Of a stretch of 64,000 nt of DNA, positions 9,887-18,508 are shown one piece after another. Numbering within the stretch: position 1 is the stretch's first letter; the number at the start of each line of letters is the position of its first letter. The notes beneath the pieces were generated by a model. The model saw nothing but the letters and a program-made list of their open reading frames with translations, had not been told where the DNA came from and ran no database searches. This DNA comes from CAWATZ01 sp963784995 (GTDB lineage: Bacteria > Planctomycetota > Planctomycetia > Gemmatales > Gemmataceae), in NCBI GenBank assembly GCA_963784995.1, contig CAWATZ010000007.1, forward strand, positions 310,001-374,000. The letters are read 5' to 3'. The position numbers and the translations under genes were made by a program.

Positions 9887-10564
9887 TCAATCATCCTCGA
9901 ACTCGATCCGCATGAGGGGTTCCAGCGCCTTGATCGCTTCGCCGCGCTGCTTGTAGATCTTCCGGATCACACCCTTGACCGGACTGCGGATCTCATACTG
10001 TTTCAGGACTGTTTCCGCGATCTTGCGTTGCAGGACCGCGATCTTCACGTCTTCTTTCTTGCTCGCGACCTCTTCGGCATACCGGGCCGCTGTCAGCTCC
10101 GCGCCACGAATCTCGTCCATGGGGACGGCACCTTTCACGGCCTTCACCGCCTTCTGAATGGCATCCCACCGAAACTTGGCTTCCGCCGCCGTCTTTTCCG
10201 CCGCGCGCAGCTCGGCCTGCCGGCCCTCAATCCTGGCCTGGGTGATCGCCAGTTCCTCGCGGGCCAGCTGGTCGTTCAGCCGGGCGAGCAGCTGCCCTTC
10301 CTCGACCCGGTCGCCGACGCGCAAACGCCGGAACTGCTTCTCCTCATCGTTGATCTTCACCTTGATTACCTGTCCGGGCGGCAGTTTCTCACCCTCCTTC
10401 AATTCCGTCCCGACCACGATCAAGATCCCATCGCGGGCGCTGGGAACTTCGACCTTGCTTTTGTTCGGGGCGGGTTCCGTTGCCTGCCCTGGATGGAAGA
10501 GCAGGGCCAAACCAAGCAACCCGGCGATGACTCCGATAGTCCTCTTCATTCCAATCGCTGACAT
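9887..10564 (-). CDS. Secreted HlyD/barrel-sandwich paralogue (last of five)
   Basis: A 225-residue protein with an N-terminal signal peptide (GVIAGLLGLALLF). It then has half a barrel-sandwich fold (RLRVGDRVEEGQLLARLND), a coiled-coil hairpin rich in Ala, Glu and Lys, and the other half (EIRSPVKGVIRKIYKQRGEA). This is the layout of HlyD/RND periplasmic adaptors, but it is short and has no transporter next to it. The ATG at 10564 is preceded by AGGAG. It is the final gene of the minus-strand operon led by the sigma-factor fusion and lacks the roughly 100-residue middle segment (WIKG...FADDP) present in its four sisters. Function is not known. Confidence 0.65.
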   Translation of the reverse strand: MSAIGMKRTIGVIAGLLGLALLFHPGQATEPAPNKSKVEVPSARDGILIVVGTELKEGEKLPPGQVIKVKINDEEKQFRRLRVGDRVEEGQLLARLNDQLAREELAITQARIEGRQAELRAAEKTAAEAKFRWDAIQKAVKAVKGAVPMDEIRGAELTAARYAEEVASKKEDVKIAVLQRKIAETVLKQYEIRSPVKGVIRKIYKQRGEAIKALEPLMRIEFEDD

Positions 10565-10630
10565 GGCGTTCGATGCTCCTGTATTTCCTGGGGATCGCAT
10601 TTGGCTCGCATTGAGATGTCTTGCGACAGC

Positions 10631-11563
10631 TTACGGCTCCTCGTCACATTCGATCTGAAGGATAGGCTCCAGTGCTTTGACCGCGTCACCGGGTTGCTTG
10701 CAGATTTTCCGGATCACTCCCGCTGCAGGACTGCGTCTCTCGTGCTTCCGCAGTTCGGTGAGGGCGGCGTGGATTTCGCGTTCGGCCTGGCGCAGCGAAG
10801 CACGCATGGCAATCTCACATTCCAGGCAACATTGCCAGGTCCATTCAGCATCTCGGAGATCGTCGCGATGAATGTAGAGAAGGCGGCGAGGAGGCAAGCG
10901 CATGCGTAAATCCCAATGGGCCCTGAGGATGGAGTCATACTCTTTCTTGGCCTCGTCGCGCGTTTTCTCGGCAGCCCGGCGTTCGGTCTCGGCGGCGGCG
11001 AACCCGGCCACCTTGATCTCCACTTCGTCCAAGGCCCATTTGAGATCAAGCACCACGAGCACCTGGTCTTTCGCCACACGGTCGCCCACGTTCAGCTTGC
11101 GAAAGTACGTTTCGACCAGGTGTAACCGAACCATTCCTGGAGTGAGACTTTCTCGCGGCTGCGCCAGACGGAACGTTTTGGCGGGTTCGTCGGCGAACTG
11201 AATCCACTGCTCCCGCGGAATCTTGAGAGGCTGCTGCTCTTCCACAACCAGATGGCCCAGAGTTCCCTTGATCCATTCGCCTTCCCGGAGCAACCGCTCG
11301 CGCACCCTGGGACCAACGGTGTCCACTGCCGTCTCGCTCAAGGGAACGCCAACGAACGGCACAACGCCATCGCGATCACTCGTCACGGCAACAGTGCTTT
11401 TCACGGGAACAGGAGCGAGTATGCTCGCAAGGGGAGCTTCCCCAACTTCCGGCTCCGTGTCCAGAGTGGGAGGCTGCGCCTGGTGGAGCAGCGCGGCAGC
11501 TGGGTACAGCAAGGCCAGAGTCAATCCGATCACGGCCGCGACCTTCAACGGGGATTGGGACAT
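10631..11563 (-). CDS. Secreted HlyD/barrel-sandwich paralogue (fourth of five)
   Basis: A 310-residue protein that begins with a membrane or signal segment (VAAVIGLTLALLYPAAALL). The shared family segments follow in order: SDRDGVVPFVGVPLSE, WIKGTLGHLVVEEQQP, QFADEPAKTFRL, then barrel half FRKLNVGDRVAKDQVLVVLD, a coiled-coil hairpin, and the second half RRSPAAGVIRKICKQPGDA. Its ATG at 11563 lies one base beyond the stop of the upstream paralogue, so the two are likely translated together. DNA similarity at the 3' ends of the paralogues (for example GGCTCCTCGTCACATTCGAT in two copies) shows recent tandem duplication. No substrate or partner can be assigned. Confidence 0.65.
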   Translation of the reverse strand: MSQSPLKVAAVIGLTLALLYPAAALLHQAQPPTLDTEPEVGEAPLASILAPVPVKSTVAVTSDRDGVVPFVGVPLSETAVDTVGPRVRERLLREGEWIKGTLGHLVVEEQQPLKIPREQWIQFADEPAKTFRLAQPRESLTPGMVRLHLVETYFRKLNVGDRVAKDQVLVVLDLKWALDEVEIKVAGFAAAETERRAAEKTRDEAKKEYDSILRAHWDLRMRLPPRRLLYIHRDDLRDAEWTWQCCLECEIAMRASLRQAEREIHAALTELRKHERRSPAAGVIRKICKQPGDAVKALEPILQIECDEEP

Positions 11564-11564
11564 C

Positions 11565-12432
11565 TCACGGCTCCTCGTCACATTCGATCTGAATGATCGG
11601 TTCCAGCTTGTTGACACCCTCGCCGCGCTGCTTGCAGATTTTGCGAACGACGCCGCTTGCTGGGCTGCGGATCTCGTGCCTGCGCAGGGCCGTCAGGGCG
11701 GCATTCAGTTCCCGTTCGGCCTGACCCAGGGCGGCCCGCCTGGCAATCTCTTCCTCCCGGCAGCGGGCCCAGGTCAGCTCGGCAGCACGGAGTTCATCGG
11801 CGGAGAATCCAGCAGACCAACCTTCGGGCCTGAATGATGGCCTCATAGCGTTTCTTGGCCTCGTCACGGTTCTTCTCGGCAGCCCGCCGTTTGGCCTCGG
11901 CCCGTTCAAACTGGACCAGCTTGATCTCCAGCTCGTCCACCGCCAGCTTGGGATCAATCAGTCCAAGCAGCTGACCTTCCTCGACCCGATCACCAACCTT
12001 GAGCTTGCGAAAGGTGGTTTCGATCAACCCGACGCGTGCCTCTCCCGGCACCAGCAGCTCTGGCGAGCTGCGCGGTCGGAAATGCTTTCCGGGGGCGTCG
12101 GCAAACTGCAGCCGCTGCTCCTCGGGAAACAGTTCAGGGTTGCTCTCTTCGACAACGAGGTAAGCCAGGTGTGCTTTGCTCCAGGCACGGGCTCGAAGCA
12201 ACGTCTTCCGCTGCTCGGGATCGACCGCATCGACTTCCTCGGCGTTCAAGGGAACGCCGACAAGCTGCACGATACCGGCACGCAGGCTCGGGACTTCGAG
12301 CGTCCTCTTCCCAGCGGCAGGGGCCCGGCCGATCCCTATCACCGGCTCAAGGGCTTGCACCGCTCCCAGCCAACACAGGGCAACCGACGCTGCAACGGTT
12401 GAATGGATCAGTGTCCGAATTGACGTCGCCAT
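11565..12432 (-). pseudogene. Secreted HlyD/barrel-sandwich paralogue (third of five), frameshifted
   Basis: The first part (from ATG 12432) has a signal segment, VPSLRAGIVQLVGVPL, FADAPGKHF and barrel half FRKLKVGDRVEEGQLLGLIDPK. Near 11810-11818 one base is gained or lost, and the rest continues in another frame as AGFSADELRAAEL, the coiled coil, and EIRSPASGVVRKICKQRGEG. Alignment with the sister genes gives full-length family content of about 288 residues once the frame is restored. It sits between two sisters and has been interrupted either recently or by an assembly error. Confidence 0.6.
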
Positions 12433-12482
12433 GAGCGATCCCTCCTGTTTTCCCTGAACAGCCCTCCGAACCCCGGCTCGTG

Positions 12483-13385
12483 CTACAGTGCATCCCGAGA
12501 CGAATCGGAAGGCACCTCTCCTCCCTCAAACTCGATCCGAATGATCGGCTCCCCGGCCCTGGCGCCTTCGCCGCGCTGCTTCGAGATTTTGCGGATGACG
12601 CCGGTCGCTGGGCTGCGAATCTCGTGCAGATTCAGCTGGACCAAGGCGGCGTTCAGCGCGCGCTCGGCCTGACAAACGGCGCTCCGGCAGGCAATCTCTT
12701 TCTCCAGGGATCGATGGCAGGCCTGTTCCGCCTCTCGCATTTCCTCGTCCGACACGGCTTTTGGGACAACGCGGCGAGCGGCGAGAATCGACTCATGGTA
12801 TTTCCGGGCCTCCAGGCGAACTTTCTCGGCAGCGCGACGCTCGGCCTCGGCGGTATCAAGCCTGGCTACCTTGATCATCAGATCGTCCAGCGTCTCCGTG
12901 GGATCCATCAGGACCAACGTCTGGCCTTGCTCAACGCGATCGCCAGCCTTCACCTTGCGAAAGTAGATTTCTTGCCGCCCCACGCGCACCGTTCCCGGAG
13001 TCAGCGGCTCCCCGGTACGATGAGGACGATACTTCTTGCTGGGATCGTCGGCAAACACCAGCCACTGCTTGTCGGGGAGCTTCTCCGGCTGTTTTTCTTC
13101 CACGAACAAGCAAGCCAGCGACACCTTGATCCACTTCCGCGTTTGCAGCAGCTGATCCCGCTCTCGCGGATTCACTGCCTCGACTTCCTGCCTGGTCAGC
13201 ATCACGCCGATGAGCCGCACGACGCCGTCGCAATCGCTGACCACGTCCGCCTTGTTCTTCACGGGCAAGGGCGCCCGGGCCTGTACCAGAGCCTGGCACA
13301 AGAAGAAACCCACTTCGGCGAGCAAACCCAGTGTGACCGCTGTTGCTCCTCGGAACGGAAACCATTTCCCTCTGGATGCTGACAT
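12483..13385 (-). CDS. Secreted HlyD/barrel-sandwich paralogue (second of five)
   Basis: A 300-residue protein. The ATG at 13385 is preferred over the ATG at 13394 because AAGGAG directly abuts the latter but is correctly spaced for the former. An N-terminal hydrophobic segment (VTLGLLAEVGFFLCQALV) is followed by the family blocks SDCDGVVRLIGVMLT, WIKVSLACLFVEEKQP, FADDPSKKYRP, barrel half FRKVKAGDRVEQGQTLVLMD, a coiled coil with LAARRVVPKAVSDEEM, and EIRSPATGVIRKISKQRGEG. It begins 30 bp after the sigma-factor fusion gene and most resembles the C-terminal half of that protein. Confidence 0.65.
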   Translation of the reverse strand: MSASRGKWFPFRGATAVTLGLLAEVGFFLCQALVQARAPLPVKNKADVVSDCDGVVRLIGVMLTRQEVEAVNPRERDQLLQTRKWIKVSLACLFVEEKQPEKLPDKQWLVFADDPSKKYRPHRTGEPLTPGTVRVGRQEIYFRKVKAGDRVEQGQTLVLMDPTETLDDLMIKVARLDTAEAERRAAEKVRLEARKYHESILAARRVVPKAVSDEEMREAEQACHRSLEKEIACRSAVCQAERALNAALVQLNLHEIRSPATGVIRKISKQRGEGARAGEPIIRIEFEGGEVPSDSSRDAL

Positions 13386-13415
13386 GACGTGCATCTCCTT
13401 ACTTGTCGCAACAGA

Positions 13416-15113
13416 TCAGGGCTCCTCGTCAAACTCGATCTGAATGAGCGGTTCCAGAGCCTTGATTCCCTCGCCGCGCTGCTTGTAGATCTTCCGAATG
13501 ACGCCGGTCACCGGACTGCGGATCTCGTGCATCCGCAGTATGGTCATGGCGGCGTTCACCTCCCGTTCGGCTTTGCGCAGGGCGGCCCGCTTGGCAACCT
13601 CTTCCTCCTGGTAGCGCTGCCAGGTCATCTCGGCAGCGCGCATTTCGTCGTTGGAGACGGCGTTGGCGACGACGCGGCGCGCCGCCAGGATGCTCTCATA
13701 GCGTTTCTTGCCTTCGTCTCGGGTCTTCTCGGCGGCCCGGCGTTCGGCCTCGGCGGCATCGAAGCCTGCGAGCTTGATTTCGGCCTCGTCCAGGGCTAGC
13801 TTGGGATCGATCAGTCCCAGCAACTCGCCTTCTTTCACGCTGTCGCCAACCTTCAGTTTGCGGAAGATGAACTCCTTCTGTGCGATCCGAATCATTCCTG
13901 GGGTCAACGCATCTGCCTTGGGGTTGCGGAGGCGGTACTGCTTCATGGGATCATCGGCAAACTTCAACAGTTCGTCGCGAGGATATTTCTCAGGATGCTG
14001 TTCTTCCAGGAACAGGAAACTCAGGCCGCCCTTGATCCATTTGCCTGTCCGGAACAATTGTTCCTGCTGCCTGGCATCGACCGCTTCGATTTCTTTCTTG
14101 CTCAGCGAAGTCCCGATCAGCTGGACGATGCCGTCGCGCTCGCTGGCCACCTCCACCTTGTTTCTGGCCGGAGCCGGTTCCCGCTCCGGCGCGGCCAGGG
14201 CCGGCTCCTCCCGGTCCCGAACAGGCTGGACCGGCACCGCTGCTCCCTTCCCGCGACCAGGAACCTGGGCCTCGGCCTGATACAACAGCCCACCGGCTGT
14301 TCCCAGCAAGCCCAGCGCTACCACAACCACCGCCGCCACCTTCAACTGTGTCAGTGTCATGGATTGCATCACTCCTTTGGCCACAGACATTACCGTCACG
14401 GGGACTTCTCCTGCCGGCAACCGCAGGGCCGCCGTCACCACGTCCTGAGGTGGCGCTGCCTCGGCAACGGCCTGGCCCAGCACGCTGATCAGTCCCGCAA
14501 CGGTCAGCGTCACGCCACGCCGGCCGAGCCGGTCCCGCAGCCGCTCCCGCGCCCACGCCAGGCGCGACAGGATCGTCCCCACGGGAATGCCCAGCTCCCG
14601 CGCCGCCTCGGCGTTGGTCTTGCCTTGCAGGTAACAGAGGACGAACGCGATCCGATAACGCTCCGGCAGCCGGCCAATCTCCTGATCGAGGACCGGTCGC
14701 AGGTCGCGCCACAGCAGTTCGTCCGAGGACGGCTCGGCCGGCTCCGCAAGGGCCACTTGTTCCTGCTGCTGCCGGCGCTCCTTGCTCGAGCGCAGCCGCA
14801 GCGCGGCGCGATGAGCTACCCGATACAGCCAACCGGCGAGCGACGAGTGCCGGTGGATGGTGGCCGCCTTGCGGAGCAGGATCAGGAAGGTCGCCTGGAA
14901 GGCATCCTCGATTTCCTCGGGCCGCTGCAACAGCCGCCGGCAAACGCCCAGCACCAGCGGTCCCAGACGCCACACCAGCGCCTCGAAGGCCGCCTGGTCG
15001 CGCTGGTCCAGCCAGCGCTGCAGCAGCTCGGCGTCGGTCAAGGCGCCGCTGCCTTCAACCTCCATCGATTGACGAAGCCTGCGCAGCAAGGAGAAGATGG
15101 GAGAACGGTTCAT
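13416..15113 (-). CDS. ECF sigma factor fused through a membrane segment to an HlyD-like domain
   Basis: A 565-residue fusion. Residues about 20-195 are an ECF sigma-70: region 2 DAFQATFLILLRKA and WLYRVAHRAALR; region 4 LPERYRIAFVLCYLQGKTN and a helix-turn-helix AARELGIPVGTILSRLAWAR. After a proline/alanine linker comes one membrane segment (LKVAAVVVVALGLLGTAGGLLY, about residue 252-273). The outer part has the same blocks as the four following genes: SERDGIVQLIGTSL, WIKGGLSFLFLEEQHP, FADDPMKQYRL, barrel half FRKLKVGDSVKEGELLGLID, coiled coil, EIRSPVTGVIRKIYKQRGEG. The layout implies a membrane-tethered sigma factor with an outside sensor. Planctomycete ECF factors with long C-terminal extensions are known; this pairing with adaptor-like domains is notable. 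ATG 15113 is chosen because the upstream in-frame residues lie in the palindromic repeat. Confidence 0.8.
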   Translation of the reverse strand: MNRSPIFSLLRRLRQSMEVEGSGALTDAELLQRWLDQRDQAAFEALVWRLGPLVLGVCRRLLQRPEEIEDAFQATFLILLRKAATIHRHSSLAGWLYRVAHRAALRLRSSKERRQQQEQVALAEPAEPSSDELLWRDLRPVLDQEIGRLPERYRIAFVLCYLQGKTNAEAARELGIPVGTILSRLAWARERLRDRLGRRGVTLTVAGLISVLGQAVAEAAPPQDVVTAALRLPAGEVPVTVMSVAKGVMQSMTLTQLKVAAVVVVALGLLGTAGGLLYQAEAQVPGRGKGAAVPVQPVRDREEPALAAPEREPAPARNKVEVASERDGIVQLIGTSLSKKEIEAVDARQQEQLFRTGKWIKGGLSFLFLEEQHPEKYPRDELLKFADDPMKQYRLRNPKADALTPGMIRIAQKEFIFRKLKVGDSVKEGELLGLIDPKLALDEAEIKLAGFDAAEAERRAAEKTRDEGKKRYESILAARRVVANAVSNDEMRAAEMTWQRYQEEEVAKRAALRKAEREVNAAMTILRMHEIRSPVTGVIRKIYKQRGEGIKALEPLIQIEFDEEP

Positions 15114-15131
15114 CAGGCCCTCGCCACTTTC

Positions 15132-15258
15132 CGACCCCTGCCGGCTTGCCCGGCAGGTGAAGAAGGTCACTGGCTAGAGGAGCAAAACAACAATCTTTTT
15201 CTTTCTTTTCCTCTAGCCAATGACCTTCTTCACCTGCCGGGCAAGCCGGCAGGGGTCG
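15132..15258. repeat. 127-bp palindromic element, copy 1
   Basis: Two 49-bp arms (15132-15180 and 15210-15258) with one mismatch enclose a 29-base loop. Each arm holds a nested palindrome CCTGCCGGCTTGCCCGGCAGG. A second element of exactly the same length and the same outer 31 bases lies at 16929-17055. Inner arm sequences differ but stay self-complementary, which shows selection or a copying mechanism for the hairpin. It resembles REP/BIME or MITE elements; no ORF inside. It lies upstream of the sigma-fusion gene. Confidence 0.85.
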
Positions 15259-15318
15259 AACACGACCACCTCATGGGATATAGAGACGCCAGGCCAGCAC
15301 ACCCTTCGATCGATTTTG

Positions 15319-16905
15319 TTATTTTTTCGCGGGGGCCCCGGGGGCCCTGGCGCTCCGCCAGACAATCCGGACCGCTTCGAGCCCGGTGCTGAGAAACTGC
15401 TGGAACACCTTGCGGACCTTGCCCGTGTCCTTTTCCGCCTTCAGACAGCGCAGCAGGGCGACGCCGTGGGCGTCGTCCAGCAGGGCCGCGACGGCCGGCA
15501 GCAGCCACTCCTCCACGCCCCAGACCTTGTCCGGCAGCAGACAGACCGGCACGCCACCCTCCAGGAACTCGCCCAGCTGGTCGTGGACCGTCGCCAGGGC
15601 GTCGTGCATGTTTTTTTCCTTGGTGCGGACCGGATGCTCCCAGTCGTAGGGCGGCGACCACTCCAGCGCCGGCGACAGCAGATCGACGTGCGTCAGCACG
15701 GCCAGGATCGGGGGCCGGCGTAAATCCGGCTTGGAGCTGAACCAGCTTTTCAGGGCCCGGAGCATCTCCAGGTCGGCCTGCCGGGCCGGATTGCGGGCGT
15801 GCAGCACCAGCAGCAGCAGATCCGATTGCCGGGCCGATTCCTGCGTCACCTTGATCTGGTCGGCCTTCGGTCCCTCATGACCATACCCGACCGTGTCCAG
15901 CAGCACCAGATGGGTGTCAACGTCGGGCGGTTTCAGATCGTAGCGATCGACTCCTTCGGTGGCCGGCAGCACGTCGGTGAAGGCCTTGCGCTCCCCGAGC
16001 AGCCCATTGATCAGACTGGACTTGCCGGCCTTGACCTGGCCCAGGACCGTGACCGTTACCTGGCGGACCTGCTCGGCGGGGTCCACGGCCCGGGCCGGCG
16101 TCTGGCCGCCATCGACACTCAGCGGTGCCTCGTCCGGCAGACGGTGACGGAGCAGTTCCAGGTAGCGTTTCGTGCCGACCCGCAGCCGGCCGCTGTTGAC
16201 CTCGATCAGGTAATGGCCCACGCGCTCGATGAAGGAGACGTAGAACCACAACAGCAGGTTTTGCTGTAACATTTGCAGCGGCGTGCTGACGCTCATGCGC
16301 GACGCGGTGTAGCGCAGGGCCGTTTCGAGCGGGTTGAAGAGAGCGGCCACGGCCCAGTAGAGGTTGTTGGCCGATTGCACGAATTCCGCGGCTTGCCGGG
16401 CTCGCCGCCAGTCGGCGATGGTCATCAGATGGCCGCCCGGCAGGTAGCGGTCCACCAGGCCGGCCAGGTCGTGAGCGGCCAGCTCGACCACGGCCAGGGC
16501 TTCAGGGACCGTCAAGCTGCTGACCGGGTCCTTGGCCTTTGGGTGGTAGAACGTGGCAATCTCCTGGGCCATTTCCTGGGCCGTGGCCAGGTAGAAGGCC
16601 GGATCGACCCACTTGCTTTGGTCGAGCTTGGCAGCCGCGGTCGCCCGGGCCTCGACCAGCTTCAGGGCCTCGCTGTCGCGCTCGGTCCAGTGCGGCGGGT
16701 TCTCGAAATCGGGCGGCCGGAGCAAGACCCGCTTCTGCTGCCAGCGCCAGGCCAGGACGTAGCCGACCCCCATCAGGAAGATCATCGCGAACCAGGCCCA
16801 GATCCACCAGTGGTGAGTCCAGAGGTAGTATGTGCCGACGCCCGCCAGCGCCAGGACCGGCAGCACCAGCAGACAGAGCACCACCACAATACGCCAGCGA
16901 CTCAT
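15319..16905 (-). CDS. Membrane-anchored GTPase
   Basis: A 528-residue protein. Two membrane helices at the start (VVLCLLVLPVLALAGVGTYY and WIWAWFAMIFLMGVGYVLAW) are followed by about 230 helical residues and a G domain: G1 GQVKAGKSS, a threonine in LPATEGVDRY as likely G2, G3 DTVGYG, and G4 THVD. The family is close to Era/dynamin-like GTPases such as those with DUF697; such proteins act at membranes. The ATG at 16905 is chosen because earlier in-frame codons fall in a repeat element. The downstream neighbour on the same strand is another GTPase, so the two may work together. Role unknown. Confidence 0.7.
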   Translation of the reverse strand: MSRWRIVVVLCLLVLPVLALAGVGTYYLWTHHWWIWAWFAMIFLMGVGYVLAWRWQQKRVLLRPPDFENPPHWTERDSEALKLVEARATAAAKLDQSKWVDPAFYLATAQEMAQEIATFYHPKAKDPVSSLTVPEALAVVELAAHDLAGLVDRYLPGGHLMTIADWRRARQAAEFVQSANNLYWAVAALFNPLETALRYTASRMSVSTPLQMLQQNLLLWFYVSFIERVGHYLIEVNSGRLRVGTKRYLELLRHRLPDEAPLSVDGGQTPARAVDPAEQVRQVTVTVLGQVKAGKSSLINGLLGERKAFTDVLPATEGVDRYDLKPPDVDTHLVLLDTVGYGHEGPKADQIKVTQESARQSDLLLLVLHARNPARQADLEMLRALKSWFSSKPDLRRPPILAVLTHVDLLSPALEWSPPYDWEHPVRTKEKNMHDALATVHDQLGEFLEGGVPVCLLPDKVWGVEEWLLPAVAALLDDAHGVALLRCLKAEKDTGKVRKVFQQFLSTGLEAVRIVWRSARAPGAPAKK

Positions 16906-16928
16906 GAGCGTGGCCCTCGGTGCCTCTT

Positions 16929-17055
16929 CGACCCCTGCCGGCTTGCCCGGCAGGTGAAGCAGGTCGCTGGCTAGAAGGAAGAGGATCAAACCTTGTTCTC
17001 TTCTGCCTTCTAGCTGGTGACCTGCTTCACCTGCCGGGCAAGCCGGCAGGGGTCG
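16929..17055. repeat. 127-bp palindromic element, copy 2
   Basis: Arms 16929-16978 and 17006-17055, 50 bp each with three mismatches, enclose a 27-base loop. The outer 31 bases of each arm match copy 1 at 15132-15258, and the total length is identical. It lies between two GTPase genes and ends four bases before the stop codon of the second, so it may also serve as a transcription terminator or mRNA stabiliser. Confidence 0.85.
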
Positions 17056-17058
17056 AAG

Positions 17059-18267
17059 TCACTTCTTCCCCCCAAACCGCTCCCGCCACAGTTTCTCCGC
17101 CTCGACCAGCTGCTCCTTGTAGTAGCGCCGCAGGTCGTCCGCTTTGGGGATGTGTCCCTGATGGACCGCCCGATAGTAATAGCAAAACGCCTTGCCCAGC
17201 GCATACGTGGCCGCCCAGCCCATCGCTCCGCCGGCCACCGCTCCGACAGTCTGGCCGAGATAGGGAATCACCTTGAACAGGCTGCGAAACAGCTGCCGGG
17301 CCACCTGGCGCGTCAGCACGCCCATCCCCAGGGCGCTGGCCATCTCGGCAAAACGCTGGCCGGTCATTGGCTGGCCGGCCAGCCGGGCCAGGTGGTAGAC
17401 CATCCGCGTCTGGATGCCCGGCAGCAGCACCATGTCCACCAGAGGCACGGGAATGGCCCCGGCCGTCGCGGCCAGGACGCTGTAACTCAGGATGTACGGC
17501 TCGGCCCGGCGTGAATAAAAGTCCTGCAGTTCGCCCGTGGCCCGGTCCAGGCTGACCAGCGTCTGCCCCAGCGCTCCCGGCAGCACCTCCACCAGCACCT
17601 GCCGGAGTCGGGGACCGCCATACTCCGGATCGTTGAAGCCTTCTTCCGACGGCGTCAGGTCCACCAGCACCACCCGGTCCACCAATCCCTCGAAGCGCTC
17701 TTTCTGCTCGGCAATCAGGCGGAGCACGTTCTCGCTCAGCGGCGGCTCGGTCGGCAAGGGTGGGCCGTCCGTGGTGAACGGATACGGCTGCGGATGCTGC
17801 TGTTGCGGATAGGCCTCGTGCAGACAGGTCAGCACCAGGACAATCGGCCGGCGCGGCTGGGCCTGGCGGAGGCGTTTGAGGTTCTTGTGGACGTTGTCCA
17901 GGGCGTGGTCGGTCAGCTTGACCGTGACCAGGATGACGTGGGCCCGGGTGTCGAAACGGGCCAGGTCCTCGCTGGGATCGTAGCCGGGCTCATCCAGGCC
18001 GCGCGTGTCCAGGAAAGTGAGCAGGGGCGTCTCGGCCGTGGGGAAATCGTATTCCTGCGAGAAGCGCGTGCAGGGCTGAAACCCCCGGCCAATCTCGGCC
18101 CGCTCCGCCCCGGTCAGATACTTGATGAGGGAGGTCTTGCCGCTCTGGGTCTTGCCAAACAGCCAGAAGACCGGAGCCGGCAGCCGCTGCCGCAATTCCT
18201 CCAGCTGCTTCTGCATTTCGTCATCCCGTGGCTGGGTTGAGAACAACTGTCGGATGCGTTTGAACAT
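17059..18267 (-). CDS. GTPase with C-terminal DUF697-like membrane domain
   Basis: A 402-residue protein. The G domain starts near residue 33: G1 LFGKTQSGKTS, G3 DTRGLDEPGYD, and LTCLHE in the G4 position (a degenerate NKxD). After residue 240 come hydrophobic segments (SVLAATAGAIPVPLVDMVLLP and VGAVAGGAMGWAATYALGKA) like the DUF697 domain found behind Era-like GTPases. The ATG at 18267 begins MFKRIRQLF. It is upstream of the other GTPase gene on the minus strand, separated by a palindromic element. A role in membrane traffic or stress is family-level guesswork. Confidence 0.7.
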   Translation of the reverse strand: MFKRIRQLFSTQPRDDEMQKQLEELRQRLPAPVFWLFGKTQSGKTSLIKYLTGAERAEIGRGFQPCTRFSQEYDFPTAETPLLTFLDTRGLDEPGYDPSEDLARFDTRAHVILVTVKLTDHALDNVHKNLKRLRQAQPRRPIVLVLTCLHEAYPQQQHPQPYPFTTDGPPLPTEPPLSENVLRLIAEQKERFEGLVDRVVLVDLTPSEEGFNDPEYGGPRLRQVLVEVLPGALGQTLVSLDRATGELQDFYSRRAEPYILSYSVLAATAGAIPVPLVDMVLLPGIQTRMVYHLARLAGQPMTGQRFAEMASALGMGVLTRQVARQLFRSLFKVIPYLGQTVGAVAGGAMGWAATYALGKAFCYYYRAVHQGHIPKADDLRRYYKEQLVEAEKLWRERFGGKK

Positions 18268-18297
18268 GCCGCGTTCCCCATTTCCCCCGTTGCCCAA

Positions 18298-18391
18298 TCC
18301 GCTCTTTCTCCTTCAGGAAGTAGGACGGGCTTCCCAGCCCGTCCGGCCGGCCTGGGAAGGCCGGCCTACGCCGTCCGCTCTTTCTCCTTCA
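18298..18391. repeat. Double hairpin flanked by an 18-bp direct repeat
   Basis: TCCGCTCTTTCTCCTTCA occurs at 18298-18315 and again at 18374-18391. Between them are two neighbouring hairpins, GGACGGGC/GCCCGTCC (18323-18344) and GGCCGGCC/GGCCGGCC (18345-18366), bounded by GTAG and CTAC. The direct repeats look like a long target duplication around an inserted palindromic element. Confidence 0.7.
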
Positions 18392-18508
18392 TTGTACGGG
18401 AAGCACGCCCCGGTGCGCGAGAGGTCTGTCTTGACCTGTCCGCGAAAATGGGCTAGGTACGACCAAAACCGGGTGCATCCCGGACACGCCAGACCAAGGA
18501 TGGGTGGC

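Noticed and set aside
9887..11563. RND or ABC efflux operon
   Set aside because: Adaptor-like domains are present but no pump or outer-membrane channel gene is in the window.
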